Both the position numbers and the translations under genes were made by a program. From Thalassia testudinum (taxonomy: Eukaryota > Streptophyta > Magnoliopsida > Alismatales > Hydrocharitaceae), in NCBI GenBank assembly GCA_037157565.1, contig JAZHRO010000036.1, forward strand, positions 130,394,001 to 130,458,000: DNA of 64,000 nucleotides. The letters run 5' to 3'. This document shows, piece by piece, positions 21,480 to 33,314 of this stretch (positions are counted from its first letter, which is position 1; every line of letters begins with the position of its first letter). The notes under the pieces were generated by a model. That model was not told the DNA's origin. It worked only from the letters and a program-made list of their open reading frames with translations, and made no database searches.

Positions 21480-22792
21480 TTTAGCAAAATTTTAAGGTTT
21501 CAACTTTAATTCTAGACCATGTAATCTTTTGATGCTATAAAACTATGATGTGTGCTTTCTTCTGTAGATTAGGTTAGAATGCCGATAGTAGGTCTAGAGG
21601 TACTCAAGTACCAACCAATATCCGGACCTGACCAGCTCTAGCCTCAGTCTGCCGCGAAGGTTTTTAAGGCCCACAAGAACTACCCTAAGGTTCGTTGAAC
21701 TCCGTGGTTAAAGCACCCGTGCTTATAACATGTTTTAGCCTTGGTTCAGTTTGCAGTGCATTTTTGTAAGAGAGAGACAGAGGAATTTTCTTTTTGGAGA
21801 GTTTTTTCTCTCTTTTCTTTTTAATTCTAGCTTTGGGTTAGCTTCACAACATGATCTGTATCGGATTCCTAGTCCCCATCATCAATCCTCGAAGGGTCCC
21901 TGGCAATCGATGCTTCAGGATAGCACCACCCATGGCAACCCCCAGAACCCTGGCTTTCAAGATTTTGAGATAATCCCTCCCATGGTGTTCTATAGCTAAA
22001 TCCAAACCCTGGCAATCAACATTTCAGGATAATGCCACCCATGGCATCTGAACCAGCATAGTGTACTTACATGCCCCCGGTAGGATATGTAGATATCCTA
22101 GGAGACAAGCACCAAGGAGATGATATGTTATTGCGCATCTTTGAGGGAATTTTCCTGCCTCTCCGCGTCGGGAACTCATCCAAATCAACTTGTGTTGATC
22201 AGGCTCTCCTAATATAGGTGACTTTTTCAGAATAATTTAAATGCATTTGCGTGATTTTGATACTTAAGCGCATTGAACCTGACTGTGTGTGGATTGGGGT
22301 GCTTAGGTTATCGAGTCTTGCAAGCCAGAGGTCAGTTAACGAGGCCGAATACTCCCTAAGCCTTAGACCTAATACTTAAGCTTTGCATTTTCCTCAACCT
22401 CTTGAGTATCCAGATCTTAGCGAGTACTTGAATTTTTAAGCCTAGTATTGCAACCCAAGAGGCCTAAAATTAGCGTTCCTACTAATCTCTTCTTTGTTTC
22501 ATTAGCACCTTTTTCCTTTTCATTTTCTTTCTTTTGATATGGTCTAAAAGTAAGCCAATTCCTTAATTTCTTACTAATGACTATTTCTTTTTCTTTTCTT
22601 TTCAACTTGTGCTCCTTTTTGACATTTTTATCTCCTCCCCTTTTTTCCCTCAAAACTAATGTGCCATCAAAATTTTCTCTCCTCTCATTTTTTTGTTCCT
22701 TTTCACAATTTTTTACTTTTTTGGTATTTTTGGGATATGTGGTTTTTTTGTGAGAACCCTTCCGAACTTTGATTTTTGTATGCTTGCACTTT
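21480..22792. other. no gene; 3' non-coding region of element 1
   Basis: Between the two polypurine motifs. It includes a long T-rich tract (about 22490-22760; purine-rich on the element strand, translatable as a Lys/Glu-rich peptide that I do not count as a gene). No envelope-like transmembrane frame is visible. Confidence 0.7.
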
Positions 22793-22809
22793 ACCACCCC
22801 CCATGCCTA
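22793..22809 (-). promoter_or_regulatory. second, internal polypurine-like motif of element 1
   Basis: Element strand TTAGGCATGGGGGGTGGTAA, preceded by CAATGACATTACAAAAC. It lies about 1.35 kb upstream of the LTR-adjacent tract, as in elements E and 3. Confidence 0.7.
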
Positions 22810-24403
22810 AGTTTTGTAATGTCATTGTAAACGGAGGGTGTGAAACAATTTTGGGTTCAAGAATTAGAACAGAATTATCGGGTGGGCGAACGGGTCGGGG
22901 TGACTGTTGCGGACGATTTCAAGCTCTGGCATGTGTACCGGAGGTGGGATCAATTATTCTAAAACTAAACTCAGGGTGCAATAGACGTGAAGTACAGATG
23001 GATAATTAGAAGGATCTCTATTTTTGGAATGATGGGTTGCCTCCCATTAAGCGCTGAGTTTTACGCCATCGGCTGGGTGCAACGAGCTCAGAGAAAATGG
23101 AGGGTAACAGATGTCTCAACCAAATTTGTATCTGTAAGTTCAATGAACGATTTGAGTCTCTAACCGTTCATGATAAAAAGTTCTAAATCATGGCTGAGTG
23201 GACTGATTTCAATGGCTCCATTTCCAAAGATTCGTCGGACAAGGTAAGGTTCGATCCATTTTGATCTTAGTTTTCCTAGGAACAGCTTGAGTTTGGCATC
23301 AAAGAGTAGGACCTTTTAACCATGGTAAAAGATTTTTCTGGATATATGCTTGTCGTGAAAGGCTTTAACCCACTCTTTGTAAATTCATGAGTTCTCATAC
23401 ACGTCATGGCGTAATTCATCAATCTCGCTCATTTGAAGCTTTCTGTGGGTTCCTGCCTTAGAAAGATCTAGATTGCAGTTCCGTACCGCCCAATAGACTT
23501 TGTGCTCCAGTTTGACGGGGAGGTGACATGCCTTCCCTACACTAATCTAAAGGGAGACATACCTAATTGGATTTTGTGGGAGGTCCTATAGGCCCACAAA
23601 GGTTCCAGAAGTTGGGATGACCAATCTTTCCTATTAGGTCGAGTAGTAACCTGGAGGATTTTCTTGATCTCCCGATTTGATAGCTTAGCTAGACCATTAG
23701 TTTGGGGGTGATAAGGAGTAGAGATTCGGTGTGACACCCTATATTTCGTCATCAATGACCTAAACTGAGCATTAATGAAATGGGTCCCTCCATCAGAGAT
23801 TATAACATATGGAATCCCGAACCAAGAAAAGATGTTCTGATCAATGAATTTAATAACCACCTTATGATCATTGGTTCGGGTCAGAATGGCTTCGACCCAT
23901 TTAGACACATAGTCAACAGCAACTAGAATGTACTCGAAGCCGTCCGAAACAAGAAAGGGTCCCATAAAATCAATCCCCCAGACGTCGAAGATTCCGTATA
24001 TGAAAATCGGCTGTAAGGGCATTATATCACGATGACTCATGTTGCCTAAGGTCTGACAATGAGTGCATGACTTTCAATGATTGTATGCGTCTTTGAAAAT
24101 CATGGGCCAATAGTAGCCGCACTGGAGGACTTTCGCTGCGGTTTTATGACCAGAGAAGTGTCCATTACATGCCTGGTCATGGCAGAAGGACAAGATGCCC
24201 TGAATTTCTGCTTCTGGGACACATCGTCGAATGATTTGATCAACACTGATGTGAGAAAGGTATAGGTCTTCCCAAAAGTAGTACTTGGCATCAGAAAGCA
24301 ATTTGTCCTTCTTGGCTTTCGGCCAATCGGATGGGATCTAATGTGATGCCAAGTAGTTTACTAGATCAGCAAACCATGGAAGCCCTGTACTGATAGTCAG
24401 GAG
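22810..24403 (-). pseudogene. Athila integrase (end of pol) of element 1, cut by element 2
   Basis: Minus-strand integrase, which joins retrotransposon DNA to the host chromosome. Near 24240-24040 is the zinc-binding HHCC domain (CHDQACNGHFSGHKTA, then GYYWP and CTHCQ). The catalytic core (24040-23537) keeps the DDE residues in [19 protein letters not shown] and NREIKKIL, with YHPQTNG and PLWAYRT between and after. The Athila-type C-terminal part continues through stops to about 23040 (GKACHLPVKLEHKVYWAVR near 23525-23470). The remainder to 22810 is untranslated. Element 2 entered at 24408, just upstream of the zinc-binding domain, so RT and RNase H should lie on its far side but have been deleted. 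Several in-frame stops show it is inactive. Confidence 0.9.
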
Positions 24404-24639
24404 GTGCTTGATAAATGCCAGTTTATCATCATTCTTATGCATTAAAACAAACCTAGCTCTTAGGATTTTGCTTTGCAAATGGGTTTTTGGGCTGCATTTA
24501 GGCATTAACTTGGTTAGGCATGCATTGCATTTTTTCTTGTCATTTTAATGTGTTTTTGTGAGTGTTAGGGATGAACAGACATGCAGATCCATAAACCCTA
24601 GCACTCAAGAAGGCAACTAATGAAGAAGAAGCTCAGATT

Positions 24640-25300
24640 AGCTGAAACTCGACTTGATCCAGCTCACCACAGCTGGAATCTAGCTCACTTGGACTAGGGT
24701 TAGCTCATCCTAACTCCATTCAACTCATCTCAGTTGAATGATAGCTCAAGAGAGCTCATCTTAGCTCACCCTAACTCAGGTCAGCTCATATCTAGCTCAA
24801 CTTAGATGAGTCTAGCTCATCTCAGCTCCCACTAGTCCATAGGGAGCTCTAGCTAACTCAGCTGAGTTGACTAGAGTTCACCCCAGCTTAGGTCCGGCTA
24901 CATCCAGCTCCACTCAACTCCAGCCAGCTGAAGATGAATCCATTCCAGCTCAGGAAACTCAAGTCCAGCTCCCGAGAACCCAGCTCAGCTCAAGCTAATT
25001 GAGCTAAGCTACCTTAGCTGTCTCAACCAGCTCAATTCTCCCCGGGAGCACCAGTCCCAGCTCACCTCAGCTCCATTCAATAGAAGCCAGCTCACTTTAG
25101 CTTGGCTTAGCCGCTAGCAAAGAACTAGCAAGCTAAGCCAGCTAGAGTAGCCCCATGTTGACCTCTTCAGTAGCTATCAGCTCCAATTCAGCTCTAGACT
25201 CTGCATATCTAGCTCCTCTCCTCAAACCCTAAGCTCCACATGCATATTCCTCTACTCTATAGCTAGCTAAGCTAGCTTATCTTAGCTTAGCTTAGCTAGC
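24640..25300. repeat. AGCT-rich degenerate repeat in family-2 LTR
   Basis: Dozens of AGCTCA/AGCTNA words with no fixed period; the matching block in the solo LTR is about 56390-57060. Much of it is locally self-complementary because AGCT is a palindrome. It lies upstream of the TATA box, in U3. Confidence 0.85.
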
Positions 25301-25777
25301 ATCCACCTCCATGGCACCAAAAACCTAACCCTAACTCCACCTACATAACCTACCACTCCAAGTCCACCTAAGCCTACTTAAGCTAGCTCCACCTCTACTC
25401 AAGTTGGCGCCACCTCTTCACCACCTTTCACCCCTCAACTAACCACCAAAAGACACCTAAAGTTGGCACCAAAACTAACCCTAACTACCTCCCTTTTGGC
25501 GCCAACCTCAACCCCCATATCCACCCTACACATAACCCCTCCAAGCCATCTCCACCATCCACCTCAACCCTCTTCTAGAAGCCTAGAAGTTGGCACCAAC
25601 CCATGGCACCTCTCCATAGTCGGTGCCACTTTTAGGTGTCCCTTGGCCACCCATAACTACCCCCCTTACACCCCTTTGGTGGTGCCAACTCTCCTTAGCC
25701 CTAGGATCACCTAACCACCTCCATCTTCCCATCTTAGCCCTCCATCTCAAGAGTCACCTTATCCCCTCATCCTACCC

Positions 25778-25786
25778 TATAAAAAG
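25778..25786 (+). promoter_or_regulatory. TATA box of family-2 LTR
   Basis: TATAAAAAG, conserved at 57512-57520 in the solo LTR with identical flanks (CCTACCC before, ACCA after). Confidence 0.7.
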
Positions 25787-26692
25787 ACCACCACCCACCA
25801 CCTAACAAGCCATCCTTGGCTAGCAAATTTCCTCTCATATTCTACCTAAATCCCACGCCCAAGAGAGAAGAAGAAGAAGAAGATTAAGGGGATATTCTAT
25901 CCGCTTGGTGCCTTCTCCTCTTCCCTTCTCTCTTGTGCCCACGCCAGCCAAAGGAGGAGCCAGGCAGGGAAGACCTTTAGAGGAGGTCTTGAAGGTGGTC
26001 CACGCCACCTTGGAGGAGAGCTTGAGGGTGGTGAACGCCCACCCTTGGAGGAAGGATTTGAGGTGGAGAGCATCCACCTTGGAGGAGCTTTCAAGGAAGG
26101 AGAAGAAGGAGACCTTCTTTTCAAGCCAAGGAGCAGCTAGGCTTGGAGCAAGAAGACTCCCTTCTTCACCAGATTCTGCAAGAGAATTTGTTTTTCTTTT
26201 ATTGCTTTTATATTCTCCATTTCTAGTAGAAGCATTCCTCTACCTGTCTTTGTAAAAGAACACAAATTCTGCTAAATTAATTTACCTTCTTTTTAATTTC
26301 TATCGCAATTATTTGTCTTTGTTCCAGCACTTGTTTCACTTTCACTTCCTAATTACTCTAGGCCTCCACTTGCCTAGAGTGAGCTTAGGTAGTGGACATA
26401 TTTATCTCTTAAGTTTTAGCTTAGTAATTTTAGGTGTTAGTACTTTTCCATCACAATTCGCATTTTGCCCTCATTATTTCAAAACTGAAAAAAAATTATA
26501 TATTTAAAATACCAAAAAGAAAGTTGAGATTTATTTTCTAAGCAAGAGAGTTGAATTACAAATTTGCCTCCTTGGACGACCCTAGATACTCCCCTGTCTA
26601 GGAATATAAATTTAAAAGCATATGCGATTTGGCTTGTTACAACAACTTAAAAACCTGCTTTTACAAATCATGCCAAATTTCGCATCACTTTT

Positions 26693-26710
26693 TGGCGCCA
26701 TTGCCGGGGA
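26693..26710 (+). promoter_or_regulatory. tRNA-Asp primer-binding site of element 2
   Basis: TGGCGCCATTGCCGGGGA, one mismatch from the complement of the plant tRNA-Asp 3' end, 5 bp after the LTR. It starts minus-strand DNA synthesis. Confidence 0.9.
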
Positions 26711-28327
26711 GTCACGGCTTTTCATTAATAATTTTCCTCTTGCTTGAAGTGGATCTCATCCCCTTCTCTTTCTTTTCTCTCGTTTGTGCAGGAATTGCAG
26801 GAAGAAAGAGGGAATCTGGAAGCGAGAGCTCAAAGTTCCTTTTCTTCCTGCGAATCTCAGGTTGGTTCTTTTTCTGGTCACATAGTCAATTAAAACTACC
26901 AAAAAAATATTAAACTTGACTTTTAGGATCCCAAACATCTTAATTGAGTAGAGCGGTGTCCATTAAAATTCATTAATTTCTTGTATGATTCATTAAACAC
27001 CACTCCAATCCAAGTGTTGGTTTCTGATTTTCAGGTCTAAATTTCTATCCGAACTTCAAAAATCAATTCCCAATACCACAGATCTCCTAAAATTTTAAAA
27101 TTGCATGCAATGATTCCAAATTAATTTAGTAACATCTGTTCCAAATTTCAGATCAATTGGCTATGTATTTTCCTACTGGCCGTGAATTTTTAGAATTTTT
27201 ATGCTCATCCAATTTTTGTGAAATTTAGCTTTCTGGAATCCTTGTGAAATTCTACATCTCACATAAAATCACCAAAATTTTTTGAGGCCAGTGGTGATAC
27301 AAAAAGTCCAGAATACTCATGGGTATCATTTCTGGACTTATACATTAGCACAAACAAAAATTTACAACAAATATCAAAAAAATTCTTAAAATCTTACAAA
27401 AATATTTTCTGGAATCCTTGTTTGATTCTCTTCAATGTAGTGGTGTTGTTTGAATTGTTTGGATCACTACTTAATATAGAAAGCCTAAAATTAACTCATT
27501 GGTAGTTAAATTTCTATCCTAGGATCAATCGAATTAGGGTTTCTTTTTCATTTTTAGAGACAAACCACTAAAAGGAAATTGATCTCAACCCATATAACTT
27601 GATTTCCTTTTGTTTGTGGATCTTCAAAACTTGTCTGAAGTCTTAAGAATTAAAACCCTAAAACTCATTAATTTAAATCAAATCTTAAAAGACAAGAATA
27701 CATCAATTGTGTGACAACTTGATTTGCATTGAAGCCACTTTCCAATTCCTGCACACAATAAAAATTGAAATAACAGGGCAATAACCCAAATTAACACCCT
27801 CCACATTCCGTGTGCACTATAATATCCTAGACCTAACTAAAATCCGTAGCAACTTGACCCCTAAGGCTTCATCAACTTAGGCTTGCTATATAGGTCCTAA
27901 GTTTTCTCTAGTTAATATCAATTCTATCATCTATATCTAGTGTACAGGCTAAGGGACTGTGTCAAACGACCAGGTGCAGGTTTGTACAAGCAACTGAGGT
28001 TTTTCCTAGGAAACGTTTGGGCCTAAACCTCCCCTTAAGCAACTTGGCTAGATTTATTGATAGAATGGGTATTCACTATTGATTACTTATTACCTATGTA
28101 GACCAAGTCTTAGGTTTATTTTTAGGGAGTCACACTTAAGTTAGGTCTAGCTTTTGTTGTTTGAATTGCACACTTTCTCTCATCTTTTTCTCTTCTCCTC
28201 CCCTCCAATTCTCCCAAAACAGTGCTTGCACAGGCGACGGTCCCAAAAACCACATCTTGAGGGACCATTTGATTTCACCCCCCACAGCAGGAAATCATTG
28301 TTTTCTTCTCCCTCCTCTTCTAAGAAA
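26711..28327. other. no gene; long 5' leader of element 2
   Basis: About 1.6 kb between primer-binding site and gag start, AT-rich, without a supported reading frame. Long leaders are usual in Athila elements. Confidence 0.75.
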
Positions 28328-29612
28328 ATGGAAAACCCAGGAAGCCGACAAAAAAATTCTACTTCCACTTCTAACCCGTCAATCAACCTACAAGCTGACT
28401 TCCCCCTCCCTCACCTCCCTCATTTAGAGCAACCAGAAATTCCTGCAGGGCCAGGTGGCCCTCCAATTCTAACTCAAAATCCAAACCCCTTTGCCTTGAT
28501 GGTTGACCATTTGGTTTGACTGCAACAAAATCAAGAAGATTTGGCTAGGACTATCACGAACCTAGCTAACCAAGGGCAAAATCCATCACCCGGCCAACAG
28601 CCTGTCGTTCCTTTTAAGGATTTCTATGATCCTTCCGATTACGAGGAAAGACCCAGGGTAGTCATACCACAAGGGTATGACTACATCAAACCAGTCATTC
28701 TAAACCTTATCAAACACTTTCATGGTCTTCCAAGATAAGACCCTTTTTGTCATCTCAAGGAATTAACTGTCCTCGCTCAAACCACTCGCTCCCACAATGT
28801 CCAGGAAGACATGTGGTTAATGAGACTTTTTCCTCTCTCTCTTAAAGACAAAGCTTCTCATTGGTTTAGAACGGTTAGGCGCCCAATTACCACCTGGCCC
28901 CAATTAAAAAGCACTTTTCTCAAAAAAAATTTTCCGATCGGTCGAACTAATACTTTACGAAGATCCATAACGACCTTTCAATAAAAAATTTGTGAACCTC
29001 TCCACAAAGCCCGGGAAAGATTTCAAGAACTTCTAAGAAGTTGTCCCCACCCTGAAATTCCATAATGGTAGTTAGTGTAGATCTTCTATCATGGATTAGA
29101 AGATCAATTGAAAATATTTGTGGATGCCTCATGTGGGGGCAATTTCTTTAACAAAGATGCCGAAAGTGCCTATCTCCTCATTGAAGAAATGAGTGAAAAC
29201 TCATTTAATATGACTTCAATGGACACTTTTGGTAGAACACAAAACCCCAGACATGGAGTCCATGAAATTGACTACAAATCCACCTCTGTTCCAGTCACTC
29301 AAGATGATCTATATATGTTAGCTCAATGACTGGACCAGATGCAAATTCACCAAAAGAAAATGGAAGAAAAGCTCACAAATAAACAAGCTCCACCCGTTAA
29401 CTCTCCACACACTAACCCTCCACAACTTCTTCAAAGAGAAAATCTGCACAACATTGATGCCACATCTACTAGTCAGCAGTTTTCAACTGATTTCCCACAG
29501 GATTTGACTGGGAATTTTGATCAAAATATTTTTGATCCCACCACGGAAAATATTTATTCTCTCCAGGAGCAATTTAGAAACCCCTCCAACACTTTCAATC
29601 AAAACTGGAGGA
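28328..29612 (+). pseudogene. element 2 gag, first part
   Basis: Structural capsid protein of the retrotransposon particle. It starts at 28328 (MENPGSRQ), downstream of the leader. Motifs in order: HFHGLP near 28718-28735, then DKASHWFRTVRRPITTW and FLKKNFPIGRTN, the Athila gag (Retrotrans_gag) signature, near 28848-28950, and CGGNFFNKDAESAYLLIEEM near 29132-29190. In-frame stops occur, for example at 28518, 28736, in 28980-29085, and at 29327. Several replace expected Gln, Arg or Trp codons. The reading frame is interrupted at NQNW by element 3 and resumes in frame at 40803. Confidence 0.88.
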
Positions 29613-30299
29613 TGGTGTCGGACCCAAATAGGTTGTTAATATGGTAATTTTATCGTTGAAGTGTGTATAGTGGTTAACCTAAATCGGACCTAACTACCTC
29701 TTTACAAAATTTTTAACCTGGCCTACTTGATTTTATCTTGGTCACTTTTAGGCCCAGGGTCGAACTCAGGGAAGTGGGGTTACAAGTGAAGTTTCTACGC
29801 CTTTCCTACAACGAATCTCTTCCATTCGTTTATTGCATTTTTGGTGTTTTTCTATTTAGATTTTTTCTGGTAATCTTTGTCCTTGAGGCACACCCTCAAA
29901 ATTGGGTTCTTGGCTTTGAGACAAAATAGGGTTCCAAAACGAGTCTTGCCATTCGCAAGATGGGGTACCTGTAAGTCAAGGATTATCTTTTCTCTTTTAT
30001 ATGTATTTTTTTATCTTTTTACTAACAGGAAAGCTAAACAGAAATAAAGTAAATATAGTGTATATATTTATATGTATATATTATATATGTATAAAGGGGT
30101 GGGGGTGGAGGCGGAGATGGAGTGTAGTACGGTGTCGAGTCGATCGTCGTCTAGAAAGACGCAACCAACAGGACGAGGTGCCATGTGGAGTGTGGGATGG
30201 ATGGTGGAAGATGTATGTGACCACGCTTTTTGTATGCGTGTATCAAGGAATATCAGCAACTGGTGTAGATATTCCCGCGATACCACGTTTGGAAATAAT

Positions 30300-30670
30300 G
30301 TGAAAATATATCTATAAATGTATACATGTAAATATATCTATATGTATATATGGTTATATATAGGTATATATATATGTATATGTATATATGTATGTAGCTA
30401 TATGTATAGAGATATATATGTATAGATGTATGTATATATATATATATGTATGTATATAATACTATATAGATGTATATATATATATGTATATATATATAAG
30501 TATATAGATGTATATATATATATATAAGTATATAGATATATGTATATATATACTAATACATAAGTATATAGGTACTACTATATATATAAATATAAGTATA
30601 TATATATAGGTATATAAATATATGTATATATATATATCAATATATATATATGTATATAATAGTGTATAGG
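30300..30670. repeat. TA/TATG microsatellite in element 3 left LTR
   Basis: Alternating TATA, TGTATA and TAGG words, followed by GT (about 30668-30690) and GA (30735-30795) runs. Tyr/Ile-rich translations here are artefacts. Confidence 0.9.
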
Positions 30671-31062
30671 TGTGTGTGTGTGTGTGTGGAAGTGTGAGCA
30701 TATGTGTGTGTGAGCATCGGTAAAGAGAGTGTTGTGAGAGAGAGTGAGAGAGAGAGAGAGAGAGAGTGAGAGAGAGAGAGAGCGGGAGAGAGAGGGCACT
30801 GCTAAGGTTAAGTCGTCTGCAGCTTCCCAACGTCGTCTGGAGGTCCTCAAGCACACGCGCAGGCGCGCATGCACGCAAACAAGCGTGCGGTGGAGGGCGA
30901 TGGGCACGGAGAGAAGACCACAGCGCACAGTGCTGCGTGAAGAGTCTGGTGCAGGTTGGCAGACGCGGGTGCTGGGAGCGGGCTCTCGCAGATGCTGTGG
31001 CAGGTGCTGGAGCGGGCGCGGGACTGCACGCGTGCGCAGGCGATGGGCGGTAGCGGCACAAC

Positions 31063-31147
31063 GGGTGACCGGTAAAGTGAGAAACTCACCGGTCACCCCA
31101 CTGTAGCCACAGTGTCGCGCAGACTCCCGTGAACAGTGGCTATAGTG
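31063..31147. promoter_or_regulatory. two adjacent hairpins in element 3 left LTR
   Basis: First: arms GGGTGACCGGT and ACCGGTCACCC (31063-31098) with an inner GTGAG/CTCAC. Second: CACTGTAGCCAC against GTGGCTATAGTG (31099-31147). The right LTR has the same pair, with a better second stem. They lie about 650-700 bp downstream of the TATA box on the element strand. Confidence 0.65.
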
Positions 31148-31786
31148 TAAGGCCGCACCGCGTAATCGGGAGCTGCAGGTGCCGTGAGTGCGGCTGGCGT
31201 GCGCGGGCTGGCGCGTGAGGAAGAGGGTCTGTGCCGGCCGGTTGCGGGCACGCTGAAGCTCGCGATAGAGCGCGCAGAGAGGGAGTTGGCGTGCGCGGGG
31301 GAGGGCGAGGGCGACGTGGGTGCTGCTGGGGTGTGCTGGGGTGCTTGGCCAGCCGCTGCAGTGACGCGTGGTGGCCGATTGCAGGCGGTAGAGAGAGTGC
31401 TACAGAGTGAAGAAGCAGGAGGTGGAGAGGCCTGCAGGCGCACGTGGAGGCCAAGGCGGCCTGCAGGCTTGCACGGAATGGGCTGGGGCTGCTGCTGCTG
31501 CTGCCGAGCTTCGAGCTTCAGACCTTGAAGCTTGAAGCAATGGCTGAAGTTGCTAGAAACGTAAAACACGAGAGAAGAGCCACCACGCCCACCGGCTCTT
31601 TGAAGAGCTGGGCGATGGTGGTCTCACTGTGGTGGGTGTTCACCACAGTGAGGGCTCCTGTCCGCCGGGTGTCTCTGAGGACAGCCGGCGTGTGGAGGGA
31701 GAGGGAGGAGAGGACGGTGGCCTGGAAGACGTGCTGGGTTTTTTTGTGTGGAAGCACCAGGCTACCGCAAGAAGAAGCCATGCCCT

Positions 31787-31797
31787 CTTTTTTATAG
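31787..31797 (-). promoter_or_regulatory. TATA box of element 3 left LTR
   Basis: Minus strand CTATAAAAAAG, identical in the right LTR at 40421-40432. Confidence 0.6.
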
Positions 31798-32162
31798 AGG
31801 AGGAAGGCATGCACAGCCATGCCCTGGCTGTGCATGCGGCTGCATGGGGCTCGGCAGGGAGTGGCTGCCGCAGGGAAGGGCTGGAGCAGGGAATGGTGCG
31901 AGGAGAAGAAGAAGATGCATGCAGCCACGGGAAAGATTTAAAAATCAAGTGAAATAAAAAATAAAAAGATGGTGAATTAGCAGAGATGCACTTGAGGAAA
32001 AATGTTAATTGCAAGCCACTTATTTATTCTCCTCTCCTCTCGATTAAATGCATGCATGCATGTATTTTTACAAACGCGATTATGGAACCCTAATATGCAT
32101 AGGTAATGCTAGGAAGTAGTGCAATAAGGCACTATTGTAGGTATATTTTTGCGGTGCAATCA

Positions 32163-32190
32163 TTCCCCCATGCCTATCTTTTGGTAGTCC
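32163..32190 (-). promoter_or_regulatory. polypurine tract of element 3
   Basis: Element strand GGACTACCAAAAGATAGGCA followed by TGGGGGAA and the LTR start TGATTGC. The context is nearly the same as in elements 1, E and D. Confidence 0.85.
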
Positions 32191-33283
32191 CTAGCAAAAC
32201 ATTTTTTTGTAGTATTTAGAAATGATCTTTAAGCTGAAGATTTTTTTCTGAGGCGACATAGGTGTGTTTATTGTTGGATATTGTGAGAACCAATTATAAA
32301 GAAGACTACCAGTACTTTAAGTCTCACATGACAAAGATCATCTTTCAACTAACCAGGACTCTTGATATTTAAACCTTAAGTACGATTTCCAGGACCCAGG
32401 AGGTTTTTGCCGTACTCGAGAGCTCAAGAGATTATGGCTTGTGCTTAGTGAAGGATCAAGACTGACCAGATGGACATTAAGACTCAAGCCCAGGGTTTCA
32501 CGAATCTTTAAGTACAGGTTGGTCCCAGTTTCAGCTTGTGTTTTCGGATTGACTATTAAGAAGATGACGGAAAACTCAACTCCCATTTTCTGATATTTGT
32601 GGCTCACAGGAAAATAGGGTATTTGCGACTTGCCCTGAAGAACTTTTAGGGTAGAGATTTTATAGATATTTGCGAGATATACTAACTTATTTGCATCTTT
32701 TTTTTTTTTTAATAGAAACACTTGTCATATATCTCTTACAACATTATTTGGAGGAGCACACTTTTCTTTCTGGTGGGAGAGTTTCTTTTTGGTGGAAAGA
32801 GTTTCTCCTTAACACAAGACTAAAACCTGGGATAAAAAGTCTACCTGCGCGCACAGGTAAGGACTCCACCTTCCCTGATGAACACTAGGGTTGGATCTTA
32901 TGTTCACCTGGTCTTTCCTGATATGTGTAGTGTGAACCAAGTTTACTTAAGCTCTCAAGTAGAAGCAAACCAACGAATCCTGTACTGGTGTCTCAGGTAC
33001 AAGAATAAGTCCTTAGTTAGGAGAGATTCTGATCTATCTTGTCAATGCTCAAGTGAATTAAGCCCAAGCCTGAGCGAATCAAGCTTCTGTGGCCTGGAAA
33101 GTCTTCAAAACAGAGGTTGAATATCCATAAACATTTATTGTATTTTTGTTTCAGCCTTTAGATCATTACTAAACACCATTTATTATTATTATTTTTTTCT
33201 TTTCTTTTTCTTTTTCTTTCATATTTATAAATAGGTGGAAACTGCATGATACCATAAAATACCCAGATCCTATGGATGCCTAT
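32191..33283. other. no gene; 3' non-coding region of element 3
   Basis: Lies between the two polypurine motifs. T-rich runs at about 32699-32712 and 33180-33222 are purine tracts on the element strand. I see no supported reading frame; a 127-codon minus-strand frame at 32338-32721 has no recognisable features. Confidence 0.7.
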
Positions 33284-33298
33284 CCACCCCCCTATGCC
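33284..33298 (-). promoter_or_regulatory. second, internal polypurine-like motif of element 3
   Basis: Element strand GGCATAGGGGGGTGGATAGG, preceded by GAGGACATAGCATTG, just past the stop of the gag-protease frame and 1.1 kb upstream of the LTR-adjacent tract. Confidence 0.7.
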
Positions 33299-33314
33299 CA
33301 ACAATGCTATGTCC

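Larger units (their letters stand above)
24409..26687 (+). repeat. element 2 5' LTR (family 2), 2,279 bp
   Basis: From TGATAAATGCCAG to TTTCGCATCA. It matches the solo LTR at 56170-58418 over its length. It contains an AGCT-rich block (about 24640-25300), a CACC-rich stretch with TTGGCRCCA motifs (25300-25740), a TATA box (25778-25786), an AAG run, and a repeated AGGTGG/GGAGG segment (25970-26110). Confidence 0.92.
29613..32162 (-). repeat. element 3 left LTR (3' LTR), 2,550 bp
   Basis: Plus-strand ends TGGTGTCGG and GTGCAATCA. It matches 37912-40797 throughout. The main length difference is the TA/TG tract, about 360 bp here versus about 700 bp there. It contains TATA (31787-31797), two hairpins (31063-31098, 31099-31147), a GT run (about 30668-30690) and a GA run (30735-30795). 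Long translations across this GC-rich LTR on both strands are not genes. Confidence 0.92.

Noticed and set aside
21480..22792. Envelope-like gene expected in some Athila elements after pol
   Set aside because: I looked in the 3' regions of elements 1, 3 and E and saw no frame with a signal or membrane segment.
22417..22797. Lys-rich 126-codon frame on the element 1 sense strand after its internal polypurine motif
   Set aside because: Low-complexity purine tract, no ATG start evident, and no counterpart protein in elements E or 3.
30462..31096. Long minus-strand open frames (Tyr/Ile-rich and Arg/Ala/Pro-rich) in the element 3 left LTR, and their counterparts at 39006-39700
   Set aside because: They translate TA, GT and GA microsatellites and GC-rich LTR DNA, overlap frames on both strands, and have no domain.
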